Source: Bacteroidales bacterium (GTDB lineage: Bacteria; Bacteroidota; Bacteroidia; Bacteroidales; F082). From it: 16,522 nucleotides of DNA. The DNA lies in NCBI GenBank assembly GCA_017428285.1, contig JAFRRE010000034.1:1-16522 (forward strand), read 5' to 3'. Shown one piece after another: positions 7,797-14,378 of this stretch. The notes below the pieces were generated by a model. It saw only the letters and a list, made by a program, of their open reading frames with translations. It searched no databases and was not told where the DNA came from. The position numbers and the translations under genes are program-made. Every line of letters begins with the position of its first letter. Position 1 is the stretch's first letter.

Positions 7797-8699
7797 TTAC
7801 CATAAATGTTGGGGATAAACGCCTTTCTCAATCAATTCTCGAATCTTGCGCATCACCTCGGGCTTGTCTTCCTTGTAGGTCACACCGAACCATGAGGCAT
7901 TGCTCGACAGCACTTTCAGCTTGGCCGAGCCGTCGTGGATGCTTTGGTTGACCATCAGCGGGATGAAGAACTCTGCCTTGATGTTGGTCTGAGCAGGTCC
8001 TTTCAGGAACTCGACGAAGCCTTTCTCGGAATAGGCGAAGAAATCGGGGGTGAAGCCGAAGAAGTTCATGGAAACGAGTGAATCCATGTCCAAGGGATGT
8101 GAGCCAGTTTCGTCGGTGTAGGCAGCGCCGCCGTCTTCGGTGTGACCGATGGCGGTACGCTCTACGATGGTCTGCAGGTTGCCCTCCGCGTCGGCGGTGC
8201 AGATGCCACGGCTCACCGTGCCAAAGTCCGACATGGTGTTGCGAAGCTTGTAGGCGACCATGCTGTAGGCACCTTTCTTACCTTCACATTCAATGAGATA
8301 TTTGGCCAAAACCTCGTAGGCTTCCTTGCCATAGAAGTCATCGGCGTTGATGGCTGCGAAAGGTTCGTGAATCACCTCCTTAGCCATCAACACAGCGTGG
8401 CATGTGCCCCAGGGTTTCACGCGCCCTTCGGGGACGCTGAAGCCTTCCGGCAACTTGTCGAGGGATTGGTAGACATATTCAACGGGGATGCCGAATTTCT
8501 CCGTGTTGTTCACTTTCTTGAAGGCCTCGGCGAAGTCCTCGCGGATGACGAAGACCACCTTGCCAAAACCGGCGCGCTTGGCGTCGTAAATGGAATAATC
8601 AAGGATGGCTTCGTTGTTAGGGCCGACGCCGTCCATTTGCTTCAGGGCACCATAACGTGAGCCCATACCTGCAGCTAAAACTAATAGTGTTGGTTTCAT
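7797..8699 (-). CDS. Nucleotidyltransferase family protein (sugar-1-phosphate nucleotidyltransferase-like)
   Basis: 300 residues with a nucleotidyltransferase-fold N-terminus: LAAGMGSRYGALKQM at 8-22 (GxGSR nucleotide-binding loop), PWGTCHAV at 97-103 and INADDFYG at 117-124, where the Asp residues would bind metal. WFGVTYKEDKP near 270-280 closes the domain. Such enzymes transfer NMP from NTP to a sugar phosphate or related substrate. Its place between galK and galM suggests it may act on galactose-1-phosphate, as a UTP:sugar-1-phosphate uridylyltransferase, in the role GalT fills elsewhere. That is inference: the sugar-binding residues do not identify the substrate by eye. It could instead serve an unrelated NDP-sugar. 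Confidence 0.8.
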   Translation of the reverse strand: MKPTLLVLAAGMGSRYGALKQMDGVGPNNEAILDYSIYDAKRAGFGKVVFVIREDFAEAFKKVNNTEKFGIPVEYVYQSLDKLPEGFSVPEGRVKPWGTCHAVLMAKEVIHEPFAAINADDFYGKEAYEVLAKYLIECEGKKGAYSMVAYKLRNTMSDFGTVSRGICTADAEGNLQTIVERTAIGHTEDGGAAYTDETGSHPLDMDSLVSMNFFGFTPDFFAYSEKGFVEFLKGPAQTNIKAEFFIPLMVNQSIHDGSAKLKVLSSNASWFGVTYKEDKPEVMRKIRELIEKGVYPQHLW

Positions 8700-8767
8700 T
8701 TATGTTGAATTAACTTTGTTGAATCTTCGATTTGTTTGTTGTTTAATCGTTTAATTGTTGGTTTGAG

Positions 8768-8893
8768 TTTCCCTTCGGGAATGGAGTTTTGTTTAATGGT
8801 TACAAGGGGCGGCAAGAACAATTTGCCAATCTATAACGGCATTGGCCGCCGCAGTTAACAAAAACCTAAAACCTCCATTCCCCGAGGGGAATC
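8768..8893. repeat. Nested palindromic element between the nucleotidyltransferase and galK
   Basis: The outer arms are TTTCCCTTCGGGAATGGAG (from 8768) and CTCCATTCCCCGAGGGGAA (to 8891). They are imperfect inverted copies of each other, and each also contains its own small hairpin (CCC/GGG). Inside are GGCGGC (8808-8813) with GCCGCC (8845-8850), and GCCAAT (8825-8830) with ATTGGC (8841-8846). The element starts right at the galK stop codon on the minus strand. It may shape the intercistronic mRNA or be a small repetitive insertion. The bases from 8700 to 8767 hold only A/T-rich sequence. Confidence 0.65.
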
Positions 8894-10039
8894 TTATAAT
8901 CTCCTTGCGCCGTCCGAAATCACCACATCATAAACCTTCGGTTCGTGGCCGAATTTGGCAGCGAATTTCTCTTTCGCTGTGGCGATGAAGGCATCATAAA
9001 GGTCTTCCTTCACCAGGTTGATGGTGCAACCGCCAAAGCCGCCGCCCATCACGCGGGAACCCGTCACGCCACATTCCTTGGCGATATCGTTGAGGAAGTC
9101 CAATTCCTCGCAACTCACTTCATAGAGTTTGCTCATGCCGTAGTGGGTGCCGTACATACGGTCGCCAACGGTCTCATAGTCACCTTTTTCCAAGGCATCG
9201 CAGACATCAAGGACGCGCTGCTTCTCACCGATGACATATTCCGCACGCATGTAGTCCTCGGCTGGAATCTCCACATCAATCTCGTTGAGCATGGCCATCG
9301 TGGCATCACTCAAGTATTTAACCTCTGGATACTTTTTGGCGATGTGTGCACAGGCGTTCTCGCACGACTCACGGCGACGGTTGTAGGCCGACGAAGCTAA
9401 CTCGTGTTTTACCAAAGTGTCCAAAAGCACCACCTTATAACCCTTAGGATTAAAAGGATAATACTCAAACTCCATCGTGGCACAGTTGAGGCGCATCAGG
9501 TGGCCGGCCTTACCGAAGAGGGAGGCAAACTGGTCCATGATGCCACACTTCACGCCAACATAGTTATGCTCCGTGGCCTGACCGATACGAGCAAGTTCAA
9601 ACTTGTCGATGCCAAGGTTGAGTAACTCGTTGAGGGCAAAGGCGAAAGTGCTTTCCAAGGCAGCTGATGACGACATTCCTGCACCGATAGGCACATTGCC
9701 GTAAAACACGGTGTCAAAGCCTTGCAGCTTGTAGCCTCGTTTGATGATTTCGCGGCATACGCCAAAGATGTAATTGGCCCAATGTAAATGAGGATGATCT
9801 TCCTCGTTCATGCCAAACTCGCGATAGTCCTCCTTGTCGATGGAGTAGGCGCGGACCTTGTCGGTACCGTTGAGGCGGATGCAGGCGTAGATGCCCGAGT
9901 CGATGGCTCCTGGAAAAACGAAGCCACCATTATAGTCAGTGTGTTCGCCAATCAGGTTGATGCGTCCGGGCGATGTGTAGACAACGCCTTCGTTTCCAAA
10001 GCGTTGATAGAAAAGGGATTTCAATTCTTCGATAGTCAT
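8894..10039 (-). CDS. galK: Galactokinase
   Basis: GHMP-family kinase of 381 residues, phosphorylating alpha-D-galactose with ATP to galactose-1-phosphate in the cytoplasm. The galactokinase signature PGRINLIGEHTDYNGG is at 24-39 (Arg26, Glu32, His33 and Asp35 near the sugar). The ATP loop PIGAGMSSSAALE is at 117-129, GIMDQFAS at 166-173 carries the catalytic base Asp169, and GSRVMGGGFGG at 327-337 is the third GHMP motif. Length is normal and the gene looks intact. It is the first gene of the galactose cluster. Its first 19 codons and leader are duplicated at 11523-11617, on the far side of the ATPase gene. Confidence 0.96.
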   Translation of the reverse strand: MTIEELKSLFYQRFGNEGVVYTSPGRINLIGEHTDYNGGFVFPGAIDSGIYACIRLNGTDKVRAYSIDKEDYREFGMNEEDHPHLHWANYIFGVCREIIKRGYKLQGFDTVFYGNVPIGAGMSSSAALESTFAFALNELLNLGIDKFELARIGQATEHNYVGVKCGIMDQFASLFGKAGHLMRLNCATMEFEYYPFNPKGYKVVLLDTLVKHELASSAYNRRRESCENACAHIAKKYPEVKYLSDATMAMLNEIDVEIPAEDYMRAEYVIGEKQRVLDVCDALEKGDYETVGDRMYGTHYGMSKLYEVSCEELDFLNDIAKECGVTGSRVMGGGFGGCTINLVKEDLYDAFIATAKEKFAAKFGHEPKVYDVVISDGARRL

Positions 10040-10078
10040 AGTCGTTGTTTTTCAATTTGGGCGCAAGATAGGAAAAAA
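9983..10078 (-). repeat. Direct repeat copy A: galK leader and first codons (intact gene)
   Basis: On the minus strand this covers the -7 region, leader and first 19 codons of galK. Copy B is at 11523-11617. The 17 bases CGCAAGATAGGAAAAAA (plus-strand reading, 10062-10078) are identical in both copies. Across the coding part about 8 of 60 bases differ. Similarity stops abruptly at both ends, upstream of the A-run and after codon 19. Confidence 0.85.
10063..10070 (-). promoter_or_regulatory. Putative -7 box of the galK promoter
   Basis: The minus strand reads TATCTTGC, close to TAnnTTTG, 23 bases before the galK ATG. It is preserved in copy B (11609-11602), which supports a regulatory role for this segment. 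No convincing TTTG -33 box is present at 19 to 21 bases. Confidence 0.45.
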
Positions 10079-10133
10079 TCAAATAACTTGTGAATAAACT
10101 TTCATACTTTGTAAAAAAGTCAAAATCAGGCAA

Positions 10134-11387
10134 TCAAATCTCCATCAGCCATTGCCATGCCGAAACCATAGGAACGTCAATGCCTTCTGTGAGGCTGTCT
10201 TCGCGGTCGTAGACTATGATTTTCCCATTGTCGATGCGGTAAGTTTCCATAGCCTCTTTCAAACCACCGACTTCCCGATTTTTGTCCTGCTCTACAATCT
10301 TGTTGGTAACCTGTATGGCTTCAACGATTTGTCCATTCTCGAAAACCACGAAGTCGCACTCCTTTTCTCCCCGATGATAGTACACTTCCTTGCCTCTACG
10401 GAGCAACTCAAGGTAGATTGTGTTTTCCAGCAACCGTCCCTTTTCCTCGCTGAAATGGAATCCCAGCCGATTGATGGCTCCAGCATCGATGGCATAGAGT
10501 TTCTTTGAGTTGAGCATCTGTTTTTTGACAGAATAATCGAATTTTGGGAGATAAAAGAAGAGGTAGCTTTGCTGAAGGTGTTGAAGATAATCGGAAACAG
10601 AACTGGTGCTTTTCAGTTCGCTTACTTTTTGCAAAGTGCTGTATGAAAACGGCTTGCCAACATTCGAGAACAAATAGATGGCCATCTGGCGGAGTTCCTT
10701 CACTTGCGACAATCGATAGCGGGCCACTACGTCGCGGTAAAGAATGTCCTGAAACCATGCGTTGAGGATTTCCAAGTCGTTTTCTTGTACCACCAAAGGG
10801 AATCCTCCAGTCTGTTGATAGGCGTTGAGGTCAGCAAGCAGCTGCGATTTGGCCATTGTGGTCAGTGTGTCAAGCTGATATTCATGTCCCTTAAAGCGTA
10901 AATACTCATTAAACGAGAACGGGAAAAGTGTGATGACACGGTTGCGGCCGGTCAGAGCGGTGGCTATCTCGGAACTCAGCAACTGTGCGTTGCTCCCTGT
11001 GACGAAAACCTTGTGACCGTTTTCGTACATTCGGTTGACGAATCTCTCCCAACGTGGCACCATCTGAATTTCGTCGAAAAAAAAGACAGGCTCCATGCCA
11101 TACATTTCGAGATGTAGGGAATGGACTTGGTCAAGCAGCGTCTCATCAAGACGAAGACGTTCATCGTCTAAATTCAGGTAACAGAACTCCTTTTCAGTCA
11201 AATCCATCTTTTGCCTAAACAATGACAAAAGGCACGATTTGCCACAACGCCTAACTCCTGTTATGACCACTATTTGGGATGTGCGTATGTACAAGTCATA
11301 ATCTACATCTCTGTAAATCAAATTGTTTCTTTTGGTAAAATAGGTTTTTTGGTCTAAGACAATCCGCTTCAACTGTTCTTTGTCCAT
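10134..11387 (-). CDS. AAA family ATPase with C-terminal DUF4143 domain
   Basis: 417-residue P-loop protein of the AAA_14/DUF4143 type. Walker A GVRRCGKS is at 44-51, Walker B VFFFDEIQ at 101-108 (Asp105, Glu106), and a sensor-like TGSNAQLL at 130-137. FSFNEYL at 158-164 and GGFPLV at 194-199 are typical of the family. The C-terminal domain has a nuclease-fold-like pattern: ENTIYLELLRRG at 321-332, ECDFVV at 343-348 and IQVTNK at 358-363. These proteins are common and multicopy in Bacteroidota; their function is unproven. The gene has its own -7 box. It lies between two direct copies of the galK start and is absent from the metabolic logic of the cluster, so it is probably an acquired unit. 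Confidence 0.88.
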   Translation of the reverse strand: MDKEQLKRIVLDQKTYFTKRNNLIYRDVDYDLYIRTSQIVVITGVRRCGKSCLLSLFRQKMDLTEKEFCYLNLDDERLRLDETLLDQVHSLHLEMYGMEPVFFFDEIQMVPRWERFVNRMYENGHKVFVTGSNAQLLSSEIATALTGRNRVITLFPFSFNEYLRFKGHEYQLDTLTTMAKSQLLADLNAYQQTGGFPLVVQENDLEILNAWFQDILYRDVVARYRLSQVKELRQMAIYLFSNVGKPFSYSTLQKVSELKSTSSVSDYLQHLQQSYLFFYLPKFDYSVKKQMLNSKKLYAIDAGAINRLGFHFSEEKGRLLENTIYLELLRRGKEVYYHRGEKECDFVVFENGQIVEAIQVTNKIVEQDKNREVGGLKEAMETYRIDNGKIIVYDREDSLTEGIDVPMVSAWQWLMEI

Positions 11388-11413
11388 ATCGTATATGGTT
11401 TTAATTTTCGCTG

Positions 11414-11421
11414 CAAAGATA
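11414..11421 (-). promoter_or_regulatory. -7 box of the ATPase gene promoter
   Basis: The minus strand reads TATCTTTG, matching TAnnTTTG well, 26 bases before the ATPase ATG at 11387. It starts just after the end of the truncated galK-like ORF. No clear -33 TTTG is seen, so strength is uncertain. Confidence 0.5.
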
Positions 11422-11433
11422 ACTCATTTTTCT

Positions 11434-11580
11434 TTACCAGCGAACGAATTTGTATAAAATCATTCGTTTATAACGATTGATTTTTATCGAAATTGTTCTT
11501 TTTTTAACAAAAAAACTGCTTGCAACGCCCTCATTTCCAAAGCGTTGCTTAAATAGAGATTTTAATTCTTCGATAGTCAT
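11434..11580 (-). pseudogene. Truncated galK 5' remnant
   Basis: A 48-codon frame starting MTIEELKSLFKQRFGNEGV, identical to intact GalK residues 1-19 except Tyr11 to Lys. After codon 19 the sequence switches to an unrelated A/T-rich tail rich in Lys and Arg and stops at 11434-11436. The base differences from galK are almost all synonymous (TTG/TTA, TCC/TCT, CTT/CTA, TTC/TTT, AAC/AAT, GAA/GAG). This piece therefore derives from a galK that evolved under selection, not from a recent exact duplication. It keeps the galK leader and -7 region. Whether the short peptide is made is unknown. Confidence 0.8.
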
Positions 11581-11617
11581 AGTGTAAGGTTAAATTTGGA
11601 CGCAAGATAGGAAAAAA
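11523..11617 (-). repeat. Direct repeat copy B: galK leader and first codons (remnant)
   Basis: Matches copy A at 9983-10078 in the same orientation, covering the conserved CGCAAGATAGG word (the -7 region), a leader 2 bases shorter and the first 19 codons. The two copies flank the ATPase gene, about 1.4 kb apart. Confidence 0.85.
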
Positions 11618-11729
11618 AACGATTGCATGGCCAATTATTTTTGTTTGAAATGAATTATAATGTGTTTTTGACAAACAAATCATTCAAAAACAAATGACCA
11701 TTTATTTTTTTTGACTAAAATTCTAAATT
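11618..11729. promoter_or_regulatory. A/T-rich intergenic stretch with a 9-base inverted repeat
   Basis: Part of the 416-base gene-free gap 11388-11803, which also holds the ATPase promoter, the galK remnant and the regulator promoter. In this part TGTTTTTGA (11663-11671) and TCAAAAACA (11684-11692) form a perfect dyad with a 12-base spacer. It could be an operator for either divergent unit. Nothing else is recognisable here. Confidence 0.3.
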
Positions 11730-11762
11730 TTTGTGTGTTATTCGGAAATAATTTTAATTTTG
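11730..11762 (+). promoter_or_regulatory. Promoter of the TPR regulator gene
   Basis: TTTG (11730-11733), a 21-base spacer, then TAATTTTG (11755-11762) match the Bacteroidota -33/-7 pattern. The -7 box ends 41 bases before the ATG at 11804. Confidence 0.6.
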
Positions 11763-11803
11763 CAGCGTTAATAAATATATGAATTTAATCAAAACAGACA
11801 TAA

Positions 11804-13609
11804 ATGATTGGTAATCAATTTGTTAAAATATTTATACAAAAGGGGGTGAGAAAGAACTCCCTTCCTAAAATAACAAAAATCCTCATTGCCGCAAGCCTTT
11901 GCATTCCTTTGGCAAACAATGCCTTTCCGCAAACGGAAGCGCAAAAACAGCAAAGCATCTTAAACCATATCAACCTTGCCGAGGACTTCATTCAGCTTAA
12001 AAACAACGACTTGGAAGTAGCCCATTTCGACTCTGCCAGAATGATAGCCGAGGGGATGGAAACCGACTGCTACGAGAAAGCATTTGCCTTCCGCCTCTAT
12101 GCTGACCTCCAGATACGCAACGGAAGCCTCGAAAATGGCCACGACTACTACTGGAAAGCCTTGCGGACGCTTGAGAACGTGGGCGGCCACATCGACGAGC
12201 AAGCCTATTGCCATTACCAGTTGGCCACGGGTTATTACCAGATGGGCGACATTGACGCTGTCGCTGGCGAAACCCGCAAACTGAAACAGCTGACCGACCA
12301 GTCGGGCGACCTCAGTACCGCCTACAGCTATTATTCCGTCGGCATGGTCTATTATGTGATGCTGTCGCAAGTGCACCCCGAGAATCCTGATTACCACGAC
12401 TCCACCGCCTACTTCAGCCTCAAGTCCATCGGCGTCATTGAGAAAATGAGCGACAAGGAAATATTGGCCGCGCAAATCAAGCCCGTGTGGAACTACTACA
12501 ACCACGCGGTCCTCTACGACCCCGATGATGGCGAGCCTTGCCCCGACAGCATCATGAAATACTTGGACCTGGCCGAGGCGATGGTGTCGCGATTCGACTA
12601 CCGCTATATGGACTGGGAACGCGACGAATGTTACATCAGCATCGGCGACGAAAGGGCATGGCTACATTATTATAAAGGTGACTATGCCAAGGCCGAGGCT
12701 ACCATGCTCGACGTGATACGACTCATCGACACCGTGGAACAGTATTCGCCCAACTCCGTGCTCATCGAGCGCGAGCAGGCATGCCAGTTCTTGTCGAACC
12801 TGTATAAGGAAACCGGCGACTTGGCCAAGGCCCTGCAATACGAGAAACTCAAGAACGAGACCCACGACCGGCGCTACGACATCGAGAAGCAGGCCGCCAT
12901 GATGGAACTTAGGGTGCAATACGAGGTGGAGAAGCAGGAAAGCGAAATCAAGCACCTGCAAAACGCGAACCGTGCCGCACGCAAAATGTCGTGGCTGCTT
13001 ATGGGCTTGTTGGCTTTCAGCGTCGCCCTCATCGTCTTGGCAGTGTGGATTTTCCGACAACGCAAGGCCAATATGATGCAACAGCTCTACGAAAAGGAAC
13101 TGGAAAACGAGAATATGCAGCAGGAGATGTCGCACCAAGCCCAAGAGAAGGCGCTCCTCACCGAGGAATACGAAAAACTGAAAACGTTGGCCTCCAAGAA
13201 CGAGGAGTACGCCGAAAGATACAAGGCCGACCTCGACGACCTGCAACGCCGCATCGACGCGTCGCCCACGAAAGCCCTTATTGGCCATATAGCCGAAACC
13301 ATCCGCAGCTCAAGGCTGCTCAAGGAGAGGACAAGGATGGCTACCTCGCACGGCTCAACGGGCTTGAAGTCGAGCAAATGGACCGTCTGTTCGCCTCGGC
13401 CACGGGCAAGCTCACCTCGCTTGACACGAAATACATCCTTTGCTTCATGGCTGGCATGGACACCGAGCATGTTGCCGAGCTGTTCGGCATCTCCATCGAC
13501 AGTGTCTATTCCGTGCGCCACCGCGTCAGACGGAAATTCGACAAAAACGCCTCACTTCCGTTCTGAAAAAGTATTTCAAACTGTAATTTGCTGTTTTTCA
13601 ATGATATAA
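11804..13609 (+). CDS. TPR-containing membrane regulator, C-terminus frameshifted
   Basis: The frame encodes an N-terminal hydrophobic export segment (about residues 22-42), then a helical TPR-rich region to about 390 with phrases such as HYYKGDYAKAEATML. One membrane helix from Met395 (MSWLLMGLLAFSVALIVLAV) to about 417 is followed by a charged coiled coil to about 500. This is the layout of Bacteroidota TPR/LuxR-like regulators: a periplasmic sensor joined through the membrane to a cytoplasmic HTH. Here the frame loses sense after about residue 508 (RSSRLLKE) and ends in an Arg/Ser/Pro-rich tail. The expected HTH is intact in the -1 frame from 13327 to 13566. With one base restored the protein would have about 587 residues. 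The lesion could be a real mutation, a sequencing error or recoding. It lies upstream of two lipoproteins it might regulate. Confidence 0.8.
   Translation: MIGNQFVKIFIQKGVRKNSLPKITKILIAASLCIPLANNAFPQTEAQKQQSILNHINLAEDFIQLKNNDLEVAHFDSARMIAEGMETDCYEKAFAFRLYADLQIRNGSLENGHDYYWKALRTLENVGGHIDEQAYCHYQLATGYYQMGDIDAVAGETRKLKQLTDQSGDLSTAYSYYSVGMVYYVMLSQVHPENPDYHDSTAYFSLKSIGVIEKMSDKEILAAQIKPVWNYYNHAVLYDPDDGEPCPDSIMKYLDLAEAMVSRFDYRYMDWERDECYISIGDERAWLHYYKGDYAKAEATMLDVIRLIDTVEQYSPNSVLIEREQACQFLSNLYKETGDLAKALQYEKLKNETHDRRYDIEKQAAMMELRVQYEVEKQESEIKHLQNANRAARKMSWLLMGLLAFSVALIVLAVWIFRQRKANMMQQLYEKELENENMQQEMSHQAQEKALLTEEYEKLKTLASKNEEYAERYKADLDDLQRRIDASPTKALIGHIAETIRSSRLLKERTRMATSHGSTGLKSSKWTVCSPRPRASSPRLTRNTSFASWLAWTPSMLPSCSASPSTVSIPCATASDGNSTKTPHFRSEKVFQTVICCFSMI
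13327..13566 (+). other. Displaced HTH C-terminal domain of the TPR regulator (-1 frame)
   Basis: From the GAG at 13327, in the -1 frame relative to the TPR part, the sequence reads EDKDGYLARLNGLEVEQMD and continues through LTSLDTKYILCFMAGMDTEH to the HTH words VAELFGIS and SVYSVRHRVRRKF, with a TGA at 13564-13566. This is a LuxR/sigma-region-4-like helix-turn-helix of the kind expected at the end of the upstream gene. It has no start signal of its own and continues the coiled coil naturally as RSSRLLKE-EDKDGY, so it is not a separate gene. Confidence 0.75.
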
Positions 13610-13615
13610 TATTTT

Positions 13616-13638
13616 TCTTGATTTGAAAACAATCAAGA
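13616..13638 (+). terminator. Possible terminator after the TPR regulator
   Basis: TCTTGATT (13616-13623) and AATCAAGA (13631-13638) form an 8-bp stem with a 7-base loop, followed by TTTGTC. The stem is A/T-rich and the T-run short, so this is a weak call. Confidence 0.4.
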
Positions 13639-13669
13639 TTTGTCAAGATATTACCCATGTGGTATGTTG

Positions 13670-13677
13670 TAATTTTG
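13670..13677 (+). promoter_or_regulatory. Putative -7 box upstream of the first BACON lipoprotein
   Basis: TAATTTTG fits TAnnTTTG and lies 49 bases before the ATG at 13727. The nearest TTTG is 27 bases upstream, longer than usual, so the -33 box is uncertain. Confidence 0.4.
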
Positions 13678-13726
13678 CGGTGAAAAATTAACCGTTAACT
13701 CAATTATTCACTTAAAAATTACAAAA

Positions 13727-14362
13727 ATGAAGAAATCACCTCTGTTCATTGCCGTCGTAATGGTGGCCTTCGCGCTGTGCACGATGACCTCGTGCAAGAA
13801 AATCGACGACATCACGAACCCGACCAAGTATGGCCGCATCCAAGGCATCGTGACCAACTACACCACCAACGAGCCGCTGCAAGGCGTCAACATCTCGCTC
13901 AGTCCGAGTGGCCTTTCTGCCGTGACGGGCAGCGATGGCCGCTATGAGTTCAACGACATTGAAGTCGGACAATACACCGTGCAGGGCATGAAGACCGGCT
14001 TCGAGACCAACACCAAGAGCATCGTCGTGACCGAAGAGGCTGTAGCCTCCGGGGACATGCAACTGCGCACCGCCACAACGGGCTTCAACCTCAGCGTGGA
14101 ATACCTCGACTTCGGCAACCACTTCAACACGCTGACTTTCAAGATTATCAACGCCAGCGCGACCACACCGATGAGTTGGGAGATCTTCGAGAGCTTGAAC
14201 TGGCTGACCGTCACGCCCAACACGGGCAACCTGCAAGGTGGACAGGAAGTGACCCTCACCGTCACCATCGACCGCACCTTAATTCATCAGAACACCACGG
14301 GCAACATCACCATCCACACTGCCGACATGGAGAAGATACTGCCTGTCAGCGTGAGCTTGTGA
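13727..14362 (+). CDS. Lipoprotein with carboxypeptidase-regulatory-like and BACON domains (short paralogue)
   Basis: 211 residues. A lipoprotein signal ends in MTSC (Cys23). Residues about 36-115 form a carboxypeptidase-regulatory-like beta-sandwich (GRIQGIVTNYTTNEPLQGVN, then GSDGRYEF and GQYTVQGMKTGFE). About 118-211 form one BACON-type domain (LSVEYLDFG, FKIINAS, MSWEI, NWLTVTPNTG, IDRTL). It is closely similar to the first 200 residues of the next gene and ends exactly where that protein's second BACON repeat would begin. It is probably an envelope lipoprotein binding glycans or mucin-like material; no catalytic domain is present. It could be a truncated duplicate of the longer gene or a genuine short form. 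Confidence 0.85.
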   Translation: MKKSPLFIAVVMVAFALCTMTSCKKIDDITNPTKYGRIQGIVTNYTTNEPLQGVNISLSPSGLSAVTGSDGRYEFNDIEVGQYTVQGMKTGFETNTKSIVVTEEAVASGDMQLRTATTGFNLSVEYLDFGNHFNTLTFKIINASATTPMSWEIFESLNWLTVTPNTGNLQGGQEVTLTVTIDRTLIHQNTTGNITIHTADMEKILPVSVSL

Positions 14363-14378
14363 TGATTGCATGGACACA

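Noticed and set aside
5221..10039. A polysaccharide utilisation locus
   Set aside because: No SusC/SusD pair or glycoside hydrolase is present; the genes are central galactose metabolism.
10134..11387. ATPase gene as an insertion sequence transposase
   Set aside because: It has P-loop and DUF4143 features, no DDE or HUH motifs, and no terminal inverted repeats; only galK-derived direct repeats flank it.
12662..13288. Minus-strand open frame of 208 codons opposite the TPR regulator
   Set aside because: It is a shadow of the GC-rich coding strand; the plus strand has coherent TPR, membrane and coiled-coil segments.
13328..13609. C-terminal tail of the uninterrupted TPR frame
   Set aside because: Its Arg/Ser/Pro-rich, low-complexity translation is typical of an out-of-frame read, while the -1 frame of the same DNA gives a clear HTH.
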